DNA from: Gordionus sp. m RMFG-2023
Lineage: Eukaryota > Nematomorpha > Gordioida > Chordodea > Parachordodidae
Assembly (NCBI RefSeq): GCF_954871325.1
Contig: NC_088776.1
Coordinates: 40,566,569 to 40,630,568 of the forward strand
Direction: 5' to 3'
DNA: 64,000 nt
The position numbers were made by a program, and so were the translations under genes. Below, one piece after another: positions 35,137-45,899 of this stretch (position 1 is the first letter of the stretch; each line of letters opens with the position of its first letter). Under the pieces are notes generated by a model. It searched no databases and was not told the DNA's origin. It was given only the letters and a program-made list of their open reading frames with translations.

Positions 35137-35464
35137 CAGAGCCTTGCAGAGGTACCATTTGCAGGACACGGCCCAGATTTTTTTTTAGAAATTTTTTCCG
35201 GCCCGGGTTTTTTTTAAAAAAATTTTCAACAGGCCCGGCCCGAATTTTTTTAAAATAAATTATATTTATTTTTGATTTTTATAGCTAATAATGGCGATTT
35301 CAAATATTTGGTTTTAAAATAAACAGCTCAGCCCGGATATTTTTTCTAAAAAAATTTTCAGGCCCAGCCCGGGTGTTTTTTTAAAAAAAATTACAGGCCC
35401 GGCCCGGGTATATTTAAAAAATTAAAATACAGTTCGGCTCGGGGGCCGGGTCTGCAAGTCTGTG
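35137..35464. mobile_element. hAT MITE, GGCCCGGGC family
   Basis: The left end CAGAGCCTTGCAGAGG and the right end, read inward as CACAGACTTGCAGACCC, are related inverted repeats. GGCCCGGGTTT and CAGGCCCGGCCCG motifs cluster inside. The flanks AAGAATAA and AAAAACAC agree at only 5 of 8 positions, so the duplication is eroded or absent. It is related to 9162-9555 and 23377-24934. Confidence 0.65.
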
Positions 35465-35972
35465 AAAAACACCTATGAAATATAACATCTGAAAGTAGAT
35501 TGAATGATTTGGATCTTTTGAATATTCATAGGCATTTAACGCCAAGCAAGGATAGATAATTGAAATATTAGCTCAAAACATATAAAATACAATTATTACT
35601 AAGAAACTTTATGTGTATTAATTTAAATTTACAGCATTTAAATTTTTTATACTTTATTTAATTTAAAAGCTCAAAAAATTCAAATTTCAATTTTGGATCA
35701 TTTAAGTGATTCATATCAGGGTTATATTCACTTTATATTTTATAATTCACATTTATTTTATAGTTTTTCAATGCCGGTTTATATATATAATTTTTTTAAT
35801 TCACATTAGTTTCAAATTGTGTGTTAGAAAAGTTATTAGTCCTAATAAATTTATGCTTAGTATTTTTAATTAACAATAATATTTCTTAAAAAATTTTATT
35901 ATCCCCCCTTCCCTCAGACCAAATTCCTGCGTACGCGCCTGATATGAATACTTAGATAACCTTAGAAAATAT

Positions 35973-36410
35973 TTGCTTAATAATGAATTAACAGTTAAAT
36001 TTCTTGATGACCTAACCATTGAAATTTTTCTTATTTTTGATTTCTGGGATTATTACCAAATGTGGGAATTAACTGAATTACCTAAAGATAAATTCTTAGC
36101 TATAATTAAAAAATATTATGTAGATAGGCCATATTTAATTCAATTCCCGGATCATTATAGATTTCATATTGACAACATTCAGTCTAAAAAAAATTATTAT
36201 AATACTTTGAAAAATATTAAATTAGAACCAAATATTCAAAATGAAAGAGATTCTTATAAACTAAAAGAGATAAATTATATAATAAAATTTGAAACATTTG
36301 TGATTATAGAAAAAAAGGAAATAAACATTAAAGAAAATAATCAAAATAAGGAAATAGACATTAAAGAAAATAATGAAATAAAAACTTTTATAATTGATAA
36401 AAAATTTTAA
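35973..36410 (+). pseudogene. Gag-like frame of LTR element 2
   Basis: An open stretch of 145 codons reads LNNELTVKFLDDLTIEIFLI, then WELTELPKDKF and YYVDRPYLIQF, and becomes Lys/Glu/Asn-rich. Its place, between primer-binding site and 3' LTR, suggests a capsid-type Gag region, but sequence alone does not prove it. The hAT insertion at 33217-35941 divides the region from its upstream part. Treated as a fossil. Confidence 0.5.
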
Positions 36411-37100
36411 AAAACTGTGAAAATAAAGAAATTTCAAACAATTATTATTAAGAGAGGCAAGGTGATGTTAAACATCTTAATGATAAAAAAGTTTTTAAGA
36501 ATATGATATGGAAATCATATATTAGAAATGGAAGGCGAAATAAAATTCTTTTTAGAAAGAACAATTTAAAGATAATTTATGATATGAAAAAGTTGTTTAT
36601 ATTGAAAAATAAGGGAGTAAAATTTAAAAAATAAAAATAATTGAAATTTAATATTAATAAAAAAATTATTAAACAAAACAATTAAAGATATTTTAAAAAA
36701 AATGTTAAAATTGAAATTTAATATTGATAAAAATTATTATATAAAACGCGTAATTAAAAATAAATATAAAATGATATATTATAAAAAACGCGGAATTAAA
36801 AATAAATGATATATTATGAAATCTCTTATATAAAACGCAAAATTGAGAAACGTAAAAAGCTATTATCTAAAACGCAATATATATAATATAAAATAAAAAT
36901 AAAACACGACCAATCATTCATTTTATTCCGATTATTCAATATTCGATTAATTTATTCTACTTCAATTATTCTTAATCAAATTTCATTAAATTAATTCTAT
37001 TTCGATTACTCAACGATTCTTTTTTTATTACGACGTTATTTAACAACACCTATATTCTAAAATCATTCAAAATCTTATCATATATATTTAATAACAAACA

Positions 37101-37373
37101 ATGATAATAATTAACAGAAGGATGACAAAGTCAAATCATATGAACAATAAACCGTTTTTCAAAGATTTGGAGGGAGTAAGACAAGATAAAAAAGTTTACG
37201 AACAAAAACCAACTAATACTAGATATGACTGTACCCAGATGATGCCTTTATTGAGAACAACTGATATTAATAATTACAAACATCAGTATAGACAACCATG
37301 GCAGACTCCACCATATTATAGCAACCAAAGATTTTACAACCAAAATAACTATCATTTTTCAAGACGAAACTAA
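37101..37373 (+). pseudogene. Asn/Tyr/Arg-rich Gag tail of LTR element 2
   Basis: The 90-codon frame ends in a segment rich in Asn, Tyr, Gln and Arg (KHQYRQPWQTPPYYSNQRF and NYHFSRRN). A comparable Asn-rich stretch is present in the Gag region of gypsy element 1. This may replace the CCHC knuckle as the nucleic-acid-binding part. The frame ends about 95 bp before the 3' LTR. Confidence 0.5.
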
Positions 37374-37454
37374 GACAGTTTATGATCAAAATAGATGGGA
37401 AACTCCTTGAACACGAAAGATTTACGTCTAAAGAGAACCTAGGCGGGGTTCTTT

Positions 37455-37465
37455 AAAGGGTGGAA
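37455..37465 (+). other. Polypurine tract of LTR element 2
   Basis: AAAGGGTGGAA directly precedes the 3' LTR, identical to the tract of gypsy element 1. Confidence 0.8.
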
Positions 37466-37740
37466 TGTTGTGATGTCCTAATCGATAGCTATCTATTAAC
37501 TAAAAGATTGATTTTTTTTTATTCTTTATATTAAATTAACTTTAACCTCGCGGACTCGTTTTGTAAAACTCAATAAAATTAACTCAATAATTCGATATAA
37601 ATTACTTGATACATTTTGTAAACTATATAAGCGTAGAAATTTTTTGTATTTTTAGTTAAAATATTTTATATATATTTTTATAAATAAAAATCTTAAATTT
37701 TTTTAGTTAAATCTTGTCTAACTCCCTGCCAACCTTAACA
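37466..37740 (+). repeat. 3' LTR of LTR element 2
   Basis: This 275-bp repeat matches 32648-32905 and ends CTTAACA. The next five bases are ACTTC. Confidence 0.92.
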
Positions 37741-37744
37741 ACTT

Positions 37745-39053
37745 CTAGATAGAAATATTGACTATCAGTTAATTTTTCGAAAATCTTTAAAACTAATTAC
37801 TATCTGATCAATGATATCGCGAAAAACTTCAATTCTGTGAATTTGAAGAGAGTTATTTGGACTTTCACCTGAGCATTCTTCAAGACACATCTTCTTTTTA
37901 CGATTAATTCTACTCTGCGGTATTTCAGTTTCCATGCATATATCATCAGGTATCATCAAATCGGCCAAATCTTTATTGATTGTTTATGTCATATTTGTGG
38001 CTTCCATATGTATTGAGAGGAAATTTATAGAATTAAAAAAAAATTTAGAATCTTCAACCATTTTCCAGGTTGTTTGTAAATATCTTAATATAGGCCCAAT
38101 TATTTTAAAAATTTTCAAAAAAATTTGTGCCGTTAGGAGGGTTTTAAATTTGCATAACTTTTCTAATAAAACCTCGGCTTCTGAAGTCGTTTTTGCATCA
38201 AAAGAATCTTTGTTATATATAATGTAAGGCACCTATTGTAGTAGATATTAGGTTTAGGGCATCTTTTTCATTAAACAACCAAAAAACTGCTTTATCGCGT
38301 GCCCACTATCTTGTTTCCCCAAATGAAGCCTTTTTATTTTTTTTTGAACCAATAAGCGGGTTATTTACACTTGCATTCGTCCAAACTTCCATTCTTTTAT
38401 AAAATTTATTAAAAAATGTCGCAACTCGCAATCCAAGTATTTTTCGCCTCGATATTATATGTGTACAAACACATAAGTTAAGAATGTGGCTATAGCACCA
38501 AATATATATAATTCCTGGCACTTTTTGCTTATTTTGAGCTTGCAAGCCACCAAATTTACTTCTTATGTTCACCATCAAAAGATTCTCCAATTATATTATT
38601 TAATTGTAGCCTTTGTTTAGAGAAACATGAACTTAATAAATCAAAAAGTTCTTTCCCTGAAGAATTAGTCAAACTACTTCAAACAGGTTTTTTGTAATTT
38701 CTTCATTATAAATGTACCGCAAACAAATTGTAGCTTGATCATATACGCTTATATCCTGAGTACTGTCCTCTGTATGCTGAATCTTTTATTTACTAATTGT
38801 TCCTTAATTCCTATATATAACCTAAACTTTAAATAAAATGAATGCATGAATGAATTTTTCTATAGTGCTTATAATTTCACCAGATAATTAAATTAATATT
38901 TAATAATTATTTAAATTTCTAATATTTTAAAAAAAATTTGTATTAAAACATATTAGATTTTTTGTCAATTTTAATTTAAAAAAATTCTTTAAATTTGTAA
39001 AATCTCGAGGCCCCGTGGAAGATTTTCCCATTAGGCTTACTGGCCAGTCCGTG
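37745..39053 (-). mobile_element. hAT (ZMYM/TTF-type) transposon fossil
   Basis: Minus-strand frames give GGLQAQNKQKVPGIIYIWCYSH-like sequence (38306-38590), the hAT block usually read as a...YvHCyaHrLNL, then KTTSEAEVLLEKLCKFKTLL and YLQTTWKMVEDS (37984-38232), and RIEVFRDIIDQIV (37765-37968). This is the middle of a ZMYM1/TTF-type hAT transposase in order, with frame changes between blocks. A GC-rich end reading GGACTGGCCAGTAAGCC inward lies at about 39050. The left side is cut where LTR element 2 abuts at 37740, so that element may have inserted into this hAT. Confidence 0.75.
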
Positions 39054-39759
39054 GAAAATATACAAAAAATATAATTATGATCAAATATGCTTATAAAATT
39101 AGATGGCAGATGAGAATTGACTTATAGTTGGAAGAAAATAAGTTGATGTGTTTTTAAAAATATATATAATAACGTTGATAGAGTTTAATTGTGCTTATAT
39201 AATATACTTGTTATGGAAGGATGGGATGCAATTATAAAATATATGTAATTAAAAGTATTTATAACTATATTATAATTGATATCATGAGCAGTGATTGAGC
39301 AGTGTAAAACTAATAAAATTAAAGCATAACAATATAATTTTGATTGATATATATCTTTAAATTCCTTGAAAACATTTCCAAAATTAATAGTTTCAATAGT
39401 GTTTTTTCCATGTATACTAATAAAACCAAGTTAGTCTATCTAACATCACTGCCCGAACGTCTATTTGATTTAATTCTCTTTAATAATGACAAAGTTGACT
39501 CACAACTTGATGTGGATGATCTAAACTGACACAGAATATTTGAAAAACATTTGGAAATTCATTTTTGCATGGGTAAACAAATTTGACATGCAACACAATC
39601 TTTATAATTTTAAAATTTTAACAAATAATTTTAACCTCATATTTAATAACTAATCCCATTTCAGAAATACTGTTACGCCAATAAAGGTTTTAATTTTTTT
39701 ATGTCTAAAAAATTAAATAAATTTTTTTACAATTTGTCAATTAGTTTATACAAATAAAT
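39054..39759. other. AT-rich intergenic DNA
   Basis: No gene was recognised. A 61-codon plus-strand frame at 39344-39529 has no known features. Confidence 0.35.
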
Positions 39760-40497
39760 TGGAGAAATCTTTAGTCTTAGGATCCATTTCTTCTATGTAT
39801 TTTGCAATTATATTGTTTCTAAAGGCCCCCTTATGCAAGAACTTTCTTTCAGTTGGTAAAAACAGTATTGTACAGATTGATTCACCATTGTTTAAGTTAA
39901 AAAACTGCACTAGCTTCAATTAATTATTCAACCTATTCGTATTTATATAAATTTAAAGAAAATATTCTTCCATTATTAGAAACATTGAATGATGTTTGTA
40001 TTGTTGTTAAAAGCTTGATTTATGTCGATTTTTAAAAACGGTTCAATTAAGGATTTTAAGCAAATTATTATTATGTGAGCCTCGTCATTTGGCAAATAGA
40101 TCTAAACTTTTCTGCCATCTATGAGCAAAATCTCCAGGCTTATATAATATTATTCTTGTTATAATTTTAATTGGGCCGCTTTTTAAATCTGGTATTTTAA
40201 CAACCCTAGATATTGGCCTATTTGGTAAAACTGATTTAAATTAGTTGTAAAATATTAGCAATAAGAATAACTAAAAAATTTGAATTCTCCATTTTATTTT
40301 TGGAAGCTCATGCTCATTTTTCTTATTCTGAATCTTGGCACCTTGATCATTTTACCTTCCTCCACCAAATTAACTACATTTATATTTTCTCCTTGTTCCT
40401 CATTACAATATGGGGTGCAGTTGGCACAAGTGGGTATTTCAGCAGACATAAATAAATAGTTTTTTAAACCAATATATTTGAACAGCAGCTCTCCCAT
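39760..40497 (-). CDS. Unrecognised coding fragments, possible short-intron gene
   Basis: An ATG at 40497 opens a 67-codon frame containing IPTCANCTPYCNEEQGENIN and VPRFRIRKMSMSFQK. Farther along the minus strand are open blocks RPISRVVKIPDLKSGPIKII with PGDFAHRWQKSLDLFAK (around 40080-40225), DEAHIIIICLKSLIEPFLKI just after, and FLPTERKFLHKGAFRNNIIA with KYIEEMDPKTKDF (around 39770-39890). Codon use and the order of blocks suggest one protein. Short AT-rich gaps ending in AG separate some of them, as in the hnRNP gene. I do not recognise the family. It may be a host gene or a decayed element gene. Confidence 0.35.
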
Positions 40498-40689
40498 TAC
40501 ATTCTTATTATTTTATAAAATTTATCCAAAAAATATAAAAATATTTACCAGGAACCAAAAGAATTTAAAAAATTTTATCAGAGGGAGGGGAGCAGTTTAA
40601 AATTTCTGGACCTAGAATCGGGCCTCTCTGTGAATGAATGAGAAATAAATATTTATTAATAAATTAAAAATTTTTATCAGTTATTTTAT

Positions 40690-40812
40690 CTTTAATTTAA
40701 AGTGATTATTTTTACCTCACCCTACCCCTTTTTAGATGCCTACCCCTTACCCCTCCTCCCCTTAAAAAATTGGAGGTAAATTGCTACAATCCCTTTTCAT
40801 GTAAATGTTGTA
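40690..40812. mobile_element. Decayed end of a CAGCGTCTA-family MITE
   Basis: C-rich blocks (CCTACCCC, CCTTACCCCTCCTCCCC) followed by TTTCATGTAAATGTTG resemble the right part of the MITEs at 15180-15704 and 29918-30493. The other end is not recognisable. Confidence 0.45.
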
Positions 40813-42373
40813 TTTAGATAAATATTTACAGATGTCGTTTGATTCAGAAATTCCACTTTTAATTTAAAATATATCAATTTTAAAAAATTCAAACCTAGTA
40901 TAAGATTAAAAATAGATCAATTTATAATTTCCCTATAAAAATCACGTCTAATGGATAGCTTTGAAAACGAGAATAAAATCTTTTCTATATATATTTTATT
41001 CAAAATAAAATTTGCCCAAGAGCCTAGATGCCTGATTTGACTAAAAATCAAAGCTTAATTTAAATTTGTTTAACGTGGCGGAGCAGAATATATTTTAAAA
41101 AATTTATACTGATCTTATAAACTAACATTTCTGTTATTTTGTCTCTTTAAAGATCTATTATAGTCTAATTTCCGTTCCGTTATAATTAATATTATTATCT
41201 TGACCTTATCATAATGAAATAAAAATAATTCTAGTGTATAGTAGGTTTAATTTTAATAAATGTTGGACTAATTAGGAAATTAGAAGATATTGGGAATGGA
41301 ACATCTAAAACAAGATTTTAAATACCCAGTCTTGTTGTTTGAACTCTGATTTAAAATAAATATTTAATAATATTTTGCGATGTTGATTTTGGTCTAAGTG
41401 TTAAAATGAAAATTATATAAAGGGGAATTTTTTTAAATTTTGAACAAATTTAATTCAGGTATCATGATTAATTTTTCCAATTTCACAGAACTTTTCAATA
41501 CCTAAATATTATTTCACATAATGTTCATATAACTTAAATAATAAAAATAAACAGCTTATGCCAATTAGAAGACTCAAAAATCTGCGACAACACTGGCTCA
41601 CAATAAATTGATATTAATCGATTTTATTTGAGACAAGGTTATCATAATATAAGATGACTTTCATGCCACCCCCCGAGATTTAAACGTTTTATCATATACG
41701 AGTCAGAATTATTTTAATTATTTCTATGTAATTCTAAGTTGACAAAGCAGTATTTAAAATCATTTTTTTTGCTTGGGGACCATATGATAAGTTTAAAAAA
41801 ATAGTGCTTTTATTAATGAAGATTATTTTTAATTATATTTTAATTTTTGTTCATGATATAACATATTTTCTCTAAAACTATTCCTAAAAAACCTGTATTT
41901 CATGCAATTATAAACCCTAAAGATTACATTTTCTTTATTACATTTTATTAAATGTGCATTTAAAAAAAACAATTTTTATTTAAAGTCCCAAGGTCATTCC
42001 CGCCACCTAACATTCCGCAATAGACGATTACGTCTTATATTCATAATGAGCCATTATAAATCTTTATCAAATTGAGATTTATATTTAAAAAATTATTATT
42101 ATCATATATGATATGTCTTAAGTTATGAAACGCTGAATAGTTTAATAAAAAATCAATACATTTTCAATTTCATTATCAAAGAAAGAAATTTTAAAAACTA
42201 ATAATTGGTAATAATTACATTTACTACTTGTGGATATTTGAAATTTATCAAAAAATTGACATTATTATATATAATAAATATTTTTTTACGATTACGATCT
42301 TTAAATAATATGCACGTATATTTATTTCGTATTAGGCAAATTGATCAAAATTATAAATAAATTTTAAAATATT
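40813..42373. other. AT-rich DNA downstream of the zinc-finger gene
   Basis: No gene or repeat end was recognised. The 3' UTR of the minus-strand gene at 42374 would lie in the right part. Confidence 0.4.
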
Positions 42374-44076
42374 TTAATGGTTACAGTGAAGACAGAATAA
42401 GTTTTTACCCTTATCGTTCATATCTATCACAAGGTCTACGGCTTTCAAGAAATTAGTATCCTCTCTAGTGGGCGCTTGTCGAAACAAGTCCGATATTTGC
42501 TTAACTATCCGCTCTTCTAATGTTGGGTCAGAATGCAAAGTATATTTATTAACCGACAAATCAAGGATTGGTTCAATATTTATACGGGTTTTCGTTTTTG
42601 TTAGCCTGTTACCTGTCACCGAATTACTTTTTTTGTTATTAGTAATAGTAAAGGTTTTTTCGATATCTTTGATTTCCGTACTTTGGAAGATATTATTATT
42701 GTTCTGGGCAGTAGTATTAATTAAGCTATTATAGATATCATTAACTTTGCATAATATGGGGGAATTATTTTTACAACATCGTAAAATATTTTGATGAGGA
42801 GAATATTTTGAAATATGATCTCTGGAAAGGTATTTATTTTCACTTTGTTCATTTTTGTCATTATCATCTTTTTTGAACGGATTTCTTGCCATATGTGACA
42901 ATTGTAATTTATTAAAACGCTCTCTGTCAATGACAAGATTCGTACCTAGATTTTTATTGTTTTTCAATCTCTTAATTTTTCCAAATAACCTCCTTGAAAG
43001 TGCGATTTTCTGTGTATTCGAACAATTCATAATTGAGTTTAATCGATTAGATGAATCAGCAATAGTTTTAAAAAATCTTTTGGCCGTGTGTTTATCGGAA
43101 TTACCGTACGAGCATGTGTTGTGAAACTCATTAATATTAGACTTAGAAGAAATAATTTTGGTGTTTAAACTTTCGTCGTCCATATTTCCATTTCTTTTGT
43201 AGGATAGATAATTATTAATTTTCTCACTGGGTAAAGACTCTAAAATTTGGATTAAGTCATTCTTGGGATCTATATTTGAATTTGTATTCATACTGCATAT
43301 TTCCATTTTCTCATTTATTAGTTTTTCTTTGAATATAGGGATATAGTATGGAATATACATGGGAATAGGTACACATGGAAATTTTGTTAGATGGTGTCCT
43401 TCGGGTACATATAAATGACTAGTTGAAGCAACGGAAGTTAAATTGTTTTTTCTAAAGTTATTACATAGAGTGCTTTGGTAATTTTGATCAATGGCTTTTT
43501 CATTTAATTGGTTTTTATAGAAAAATGTTTTTGATGATTTTTGTGATTCGAGAAGAATTGTTGTAAAGCAATTTGATACCGAAGATGTCTTACATAAATT
43601 TATGTATTTAGGCTCTGTATAAATTAGATTTGATGATAAAGAGCTCAGATGAATGTTTGATTCCGAGCAATTATAATTTGGAATCGTAGTAATCCTTGAC
43701 AATAAGGTGGTATCTTTAGCATCAAAGCTATTATTACCATCATCACAATTAAATTTTAAATAATTTTTCCGCATCATTTTTAAACGGACTCTTTGAGGAA
43801 ATTTTCGTAAATACTCTTCCCAGAGTACCTCCTTTTGATTTATAGTAGTTAATGGCATAAACGTCGGTTTTAAATTAAAAGATTTATTTTGCATCGGCAT
43901 CCGTTTCATATCATAATCATTTGTTTTATTTGTACCCTTTAGTTTAAACTTAAATCTTCGGAAGGAAGAAAAACAATTTTCATCGCAAAATATCTTGTCG
44001 ATTGATGAATACGAGAACATCATGTTGAGTTGAATTACAGTTTTTGGTCTGTTTCCACACCACAAACAGTATTTTG
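42374..44076 (-). CDS. FCS/MYM-type zinc-finger protein, SOBP-like, large 3' exon
   Basis: The minus strand is open for about 567 codons from a splice-acceptor-like TTTAG just before 44076 to TAA at 42374-42376. The start is Y-C-L-W-C followed by SSIDKIFCDENCFSSFRRFK, a C-x2-C ... F-C-x4-C-F---RR zinc finger like the FCS fingers of sine-oculis-binding protein (SOBP). About 230 residues in comes FPCVPIPMYIPYYIPIF, reminiscent of the repeated Pro-Ile/Val-Pro segment of SOBP. The rest is Ser/Asn-rich and probably disordered; near the C-terminus is RQAPTREDTNFLKAVDLVID. There is no ATG ahead of the finger, so earlier exon(s) are missing from this call. A GTAACC next to the last Cys could also be a donor leading to another exon. 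SOBP-type proteins are nuclear cofactors. The uninterrupted frame in such AT-rich DNA argues for selection. Confidence 0.6.
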
Positions 44077-44198
44077 CTAAATTATATTTGTAATATTATT
44101 GTTGAGTTATAACATAAATTTCTAAAAAAAAATTATAAGGCGATTCGTAAATTTTCTATTCTAGCTAGCAGCTTACATGGCATGGTAATTATTGGTCT

Positions 44199-44304
44199 AT
44201 AACCTGCTTATAATTTCTTGATTGTAAGGTTTTTTATCTTTTACCGTTATGTTGTGACGTTTAAAATTTTGGTTACCACTTTAAAAGTGTTATAAGCAGG
44301 TTAT
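44199..44304. repeat. 106-bp inverted-repeat element
   Basis: ATAACCTGCTTATAA at 44199-44213 and its exact reverse complement at 44290-44304 enclose 76 bp. It may be a very short MITE or a hairpin upstream of the zinc-finger gene. No clear target duplication was seen. Confidence 0.6.
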
Positions 44305-45295
44305 TTATCTTGTAAAAAGAAGTAAGATATTATATATAATATACCATTTTGGCTGGCCGTCATCATTTCCATCGCCATCAAATATTTATTTGAGGTTTAA
44401 AAACGGTTGTGAATGTAATAACTTTACAAAGAACATCCCCGGAATGATTAATTTTATAACTGATATTACATTTTATATAATGAATATTATTTATTTTTCC
44501 TTAATTATTATTTAAAAAATATGATACAATTACATATTTTTTTTTTATAACAGTCGTAACTTGATCTCGACTAACCGTAACCACAATATATAAAATATAA
44601 TATGATATAATAATTAATATAAAATAATAATTAATACATGATAAATCTCATAACTGTAAAAAAAAACAATTTTTTTTGAATATTTAATCCATTTTTAATA
44701 TTGATTATTATAAAATCAAAACCGTATGAAAATTCTATATTTTTTTTTAAAAAAAGGGAGTTTTTATTTTTCATCAATTTTCCATCATCGAATTTCAATT
44801 TTTTTAAAAAAAATATATTAATATTTGGCATATTTTATAAGATATATTTTTTTAAAGGATATCAAAATACAAATCAAATTATCATATTTCACATATTTCT
44901 AATTTTTATATATTTTCATTCATTTCCCCTAGCGAAGAGGAATCAAATTAAACCTATTTTATTTTAAATTATTATTTTATTTACACTTTTATATTTCCAT
45001 ATTCTTAAAATAAAAATTTTATCTCTCATCTTATTGAAAAATAATATAATTTTTTTTATAAATCACAAAATATATATATAATGAGTTACTTGGTAATTCA
45101 ATATTGTGTGATATAATATAATATAAAAATAGGAAAGAAAAGAGAAGAAAAGGAAAGGAAAGGTAAAAAAAAAAATAATGTTTTATTTGATTTTCCTAAT
45201 AACCTTAATCAATAATTATATGAATTATATAGACTCTCTTCCAAGTAAGAGTGAGGCATGAAAATGATTAGAATTTCATTTAAAATGCAGGAAAT
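44305..45295. other. AT-rich intergenic DNA
   Basis: No gene was recognised. A purine-rich run (GGAAAGGAAAGG and relatives) lies at about 45130-45165. Confidence 0.4.
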
Positions 45296-45750
45296 CAAAC
45301 CAGACTATTATATTAAACCGGTATTAACCGTTTTTATTTATGGAACCTGAACCGTTAAAAATTTTGTCAATAGAACCTAAAATAAACCTCTAAAATGCAT
45401 GTTAACGGGTTATTCCTCTTTTAAATATGATTTTTAATTAGTTTCGACTAATAAATATCACTAATTATTTTTAGATATTTTTCTATTTAATAGTGCTAAC
45501 TATTCAAGTTGCATGTAGAAATGTTCTCAGACTTTTTTCTTCCACCTTAGAGATATGATTTGGCAAAAGAGAATCTTAAAAATATCTTAATTGTTTACAA
45601 CTATTATTTTTTAGTGAATGGTTATGAAATTTAAAAAAATGTATATTCATAAGATAAAGGGTAAAACCGAACCGATATTATTATTTTTTACAAACCAGAC
45701 ATTAATTCTGAACCATTATTTTTATCTGAACCTAAACTGAACAGATTTTT
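45296..45750. repeat. Segment with clustered AACCG/GAACC motifs
   Basis: Motifs such as AAACCGG, GAACCTGAACCG, CCGAACCG and GAACC recur at 45300-45410 and 45660-45745, separated by plain AT-rich DNA. The layout resembles the subterminal repeat clusters of the hAT elements here, but terminal repeats and a target duplication were not found. Confidence 0.35.
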
Positions 45751-45899
45751 TTTTCAATTCTTGTTTTTATTAATTATTATTCATTTATCTTTAAAACATG
45801 TAAACAAAATTTAAAAATAAAAAATATTGCTACGGTTTGGATCTCTTCTCTGAAAATATATATCTATTTTTGTGGCTCATTTTTCTAAAAAATTTTTAA

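Larger units (their letters stand above)
33217..35941 (+). mobile_element. hAT transposon in LTR element 2, perfect 8-bp TSD
   Basis: Identical 8-bp ATATGAAT flanks this 2725-bp element (33209-33216, 35942-35949). Ends are imperfect inverted repeats (CACTGACGTATGCAG and, inward from the right, CAGGCGCGTACGCAG; 11 of 15 match), with G- or C-runs next to them. Plus-strand frames around 33500-34060 look like a decayed transposase (for example MRIAESILLELKEIRANVVE), possibly of the ZMYM or GTF2I-repeat kind of hAT, but that family call is weak. Two further repeats lie inside, at 34100-35075 and 35137-35464. Confidence 0.85.
32648..37740 (+). mobile_element. LTR retrotransposon 2 without visible pol, split by a hAT
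   Basis: Two LTRs (258 and 275 bp) run TGTTGTGATGTCC...CCTTAACA, with flanks ACTAC (32643-32647) and ACTTC (37741-37745), a 4-of-5 match. The primer-binding site and purine tract are the same as in gypsy element 1, so the two are close relatives. A hAT of 2.7 kb sits inside. The remaining internal region, about 1.8 kb, holds Gag-like frames and no protease, RT or integrase. It thus looks like a non-autonomous partner of element 1 or its kin. The LTRs differ at only about six positions plus one 17-bp length difference, so it is younger than element 1. It is broken. Confidence 0.85.

Noticed and set aside
42468-43124. Plus-strand frames of 88-89 codons
   Set aside because: They are antisense to the long SOBP-like exon and look like chance frames.
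44631-44967. Overlapping Phe/Lys/Asn-rich frames on both strands
   Set aside because: They are low-complexity translations of A/T runs without conserved features.
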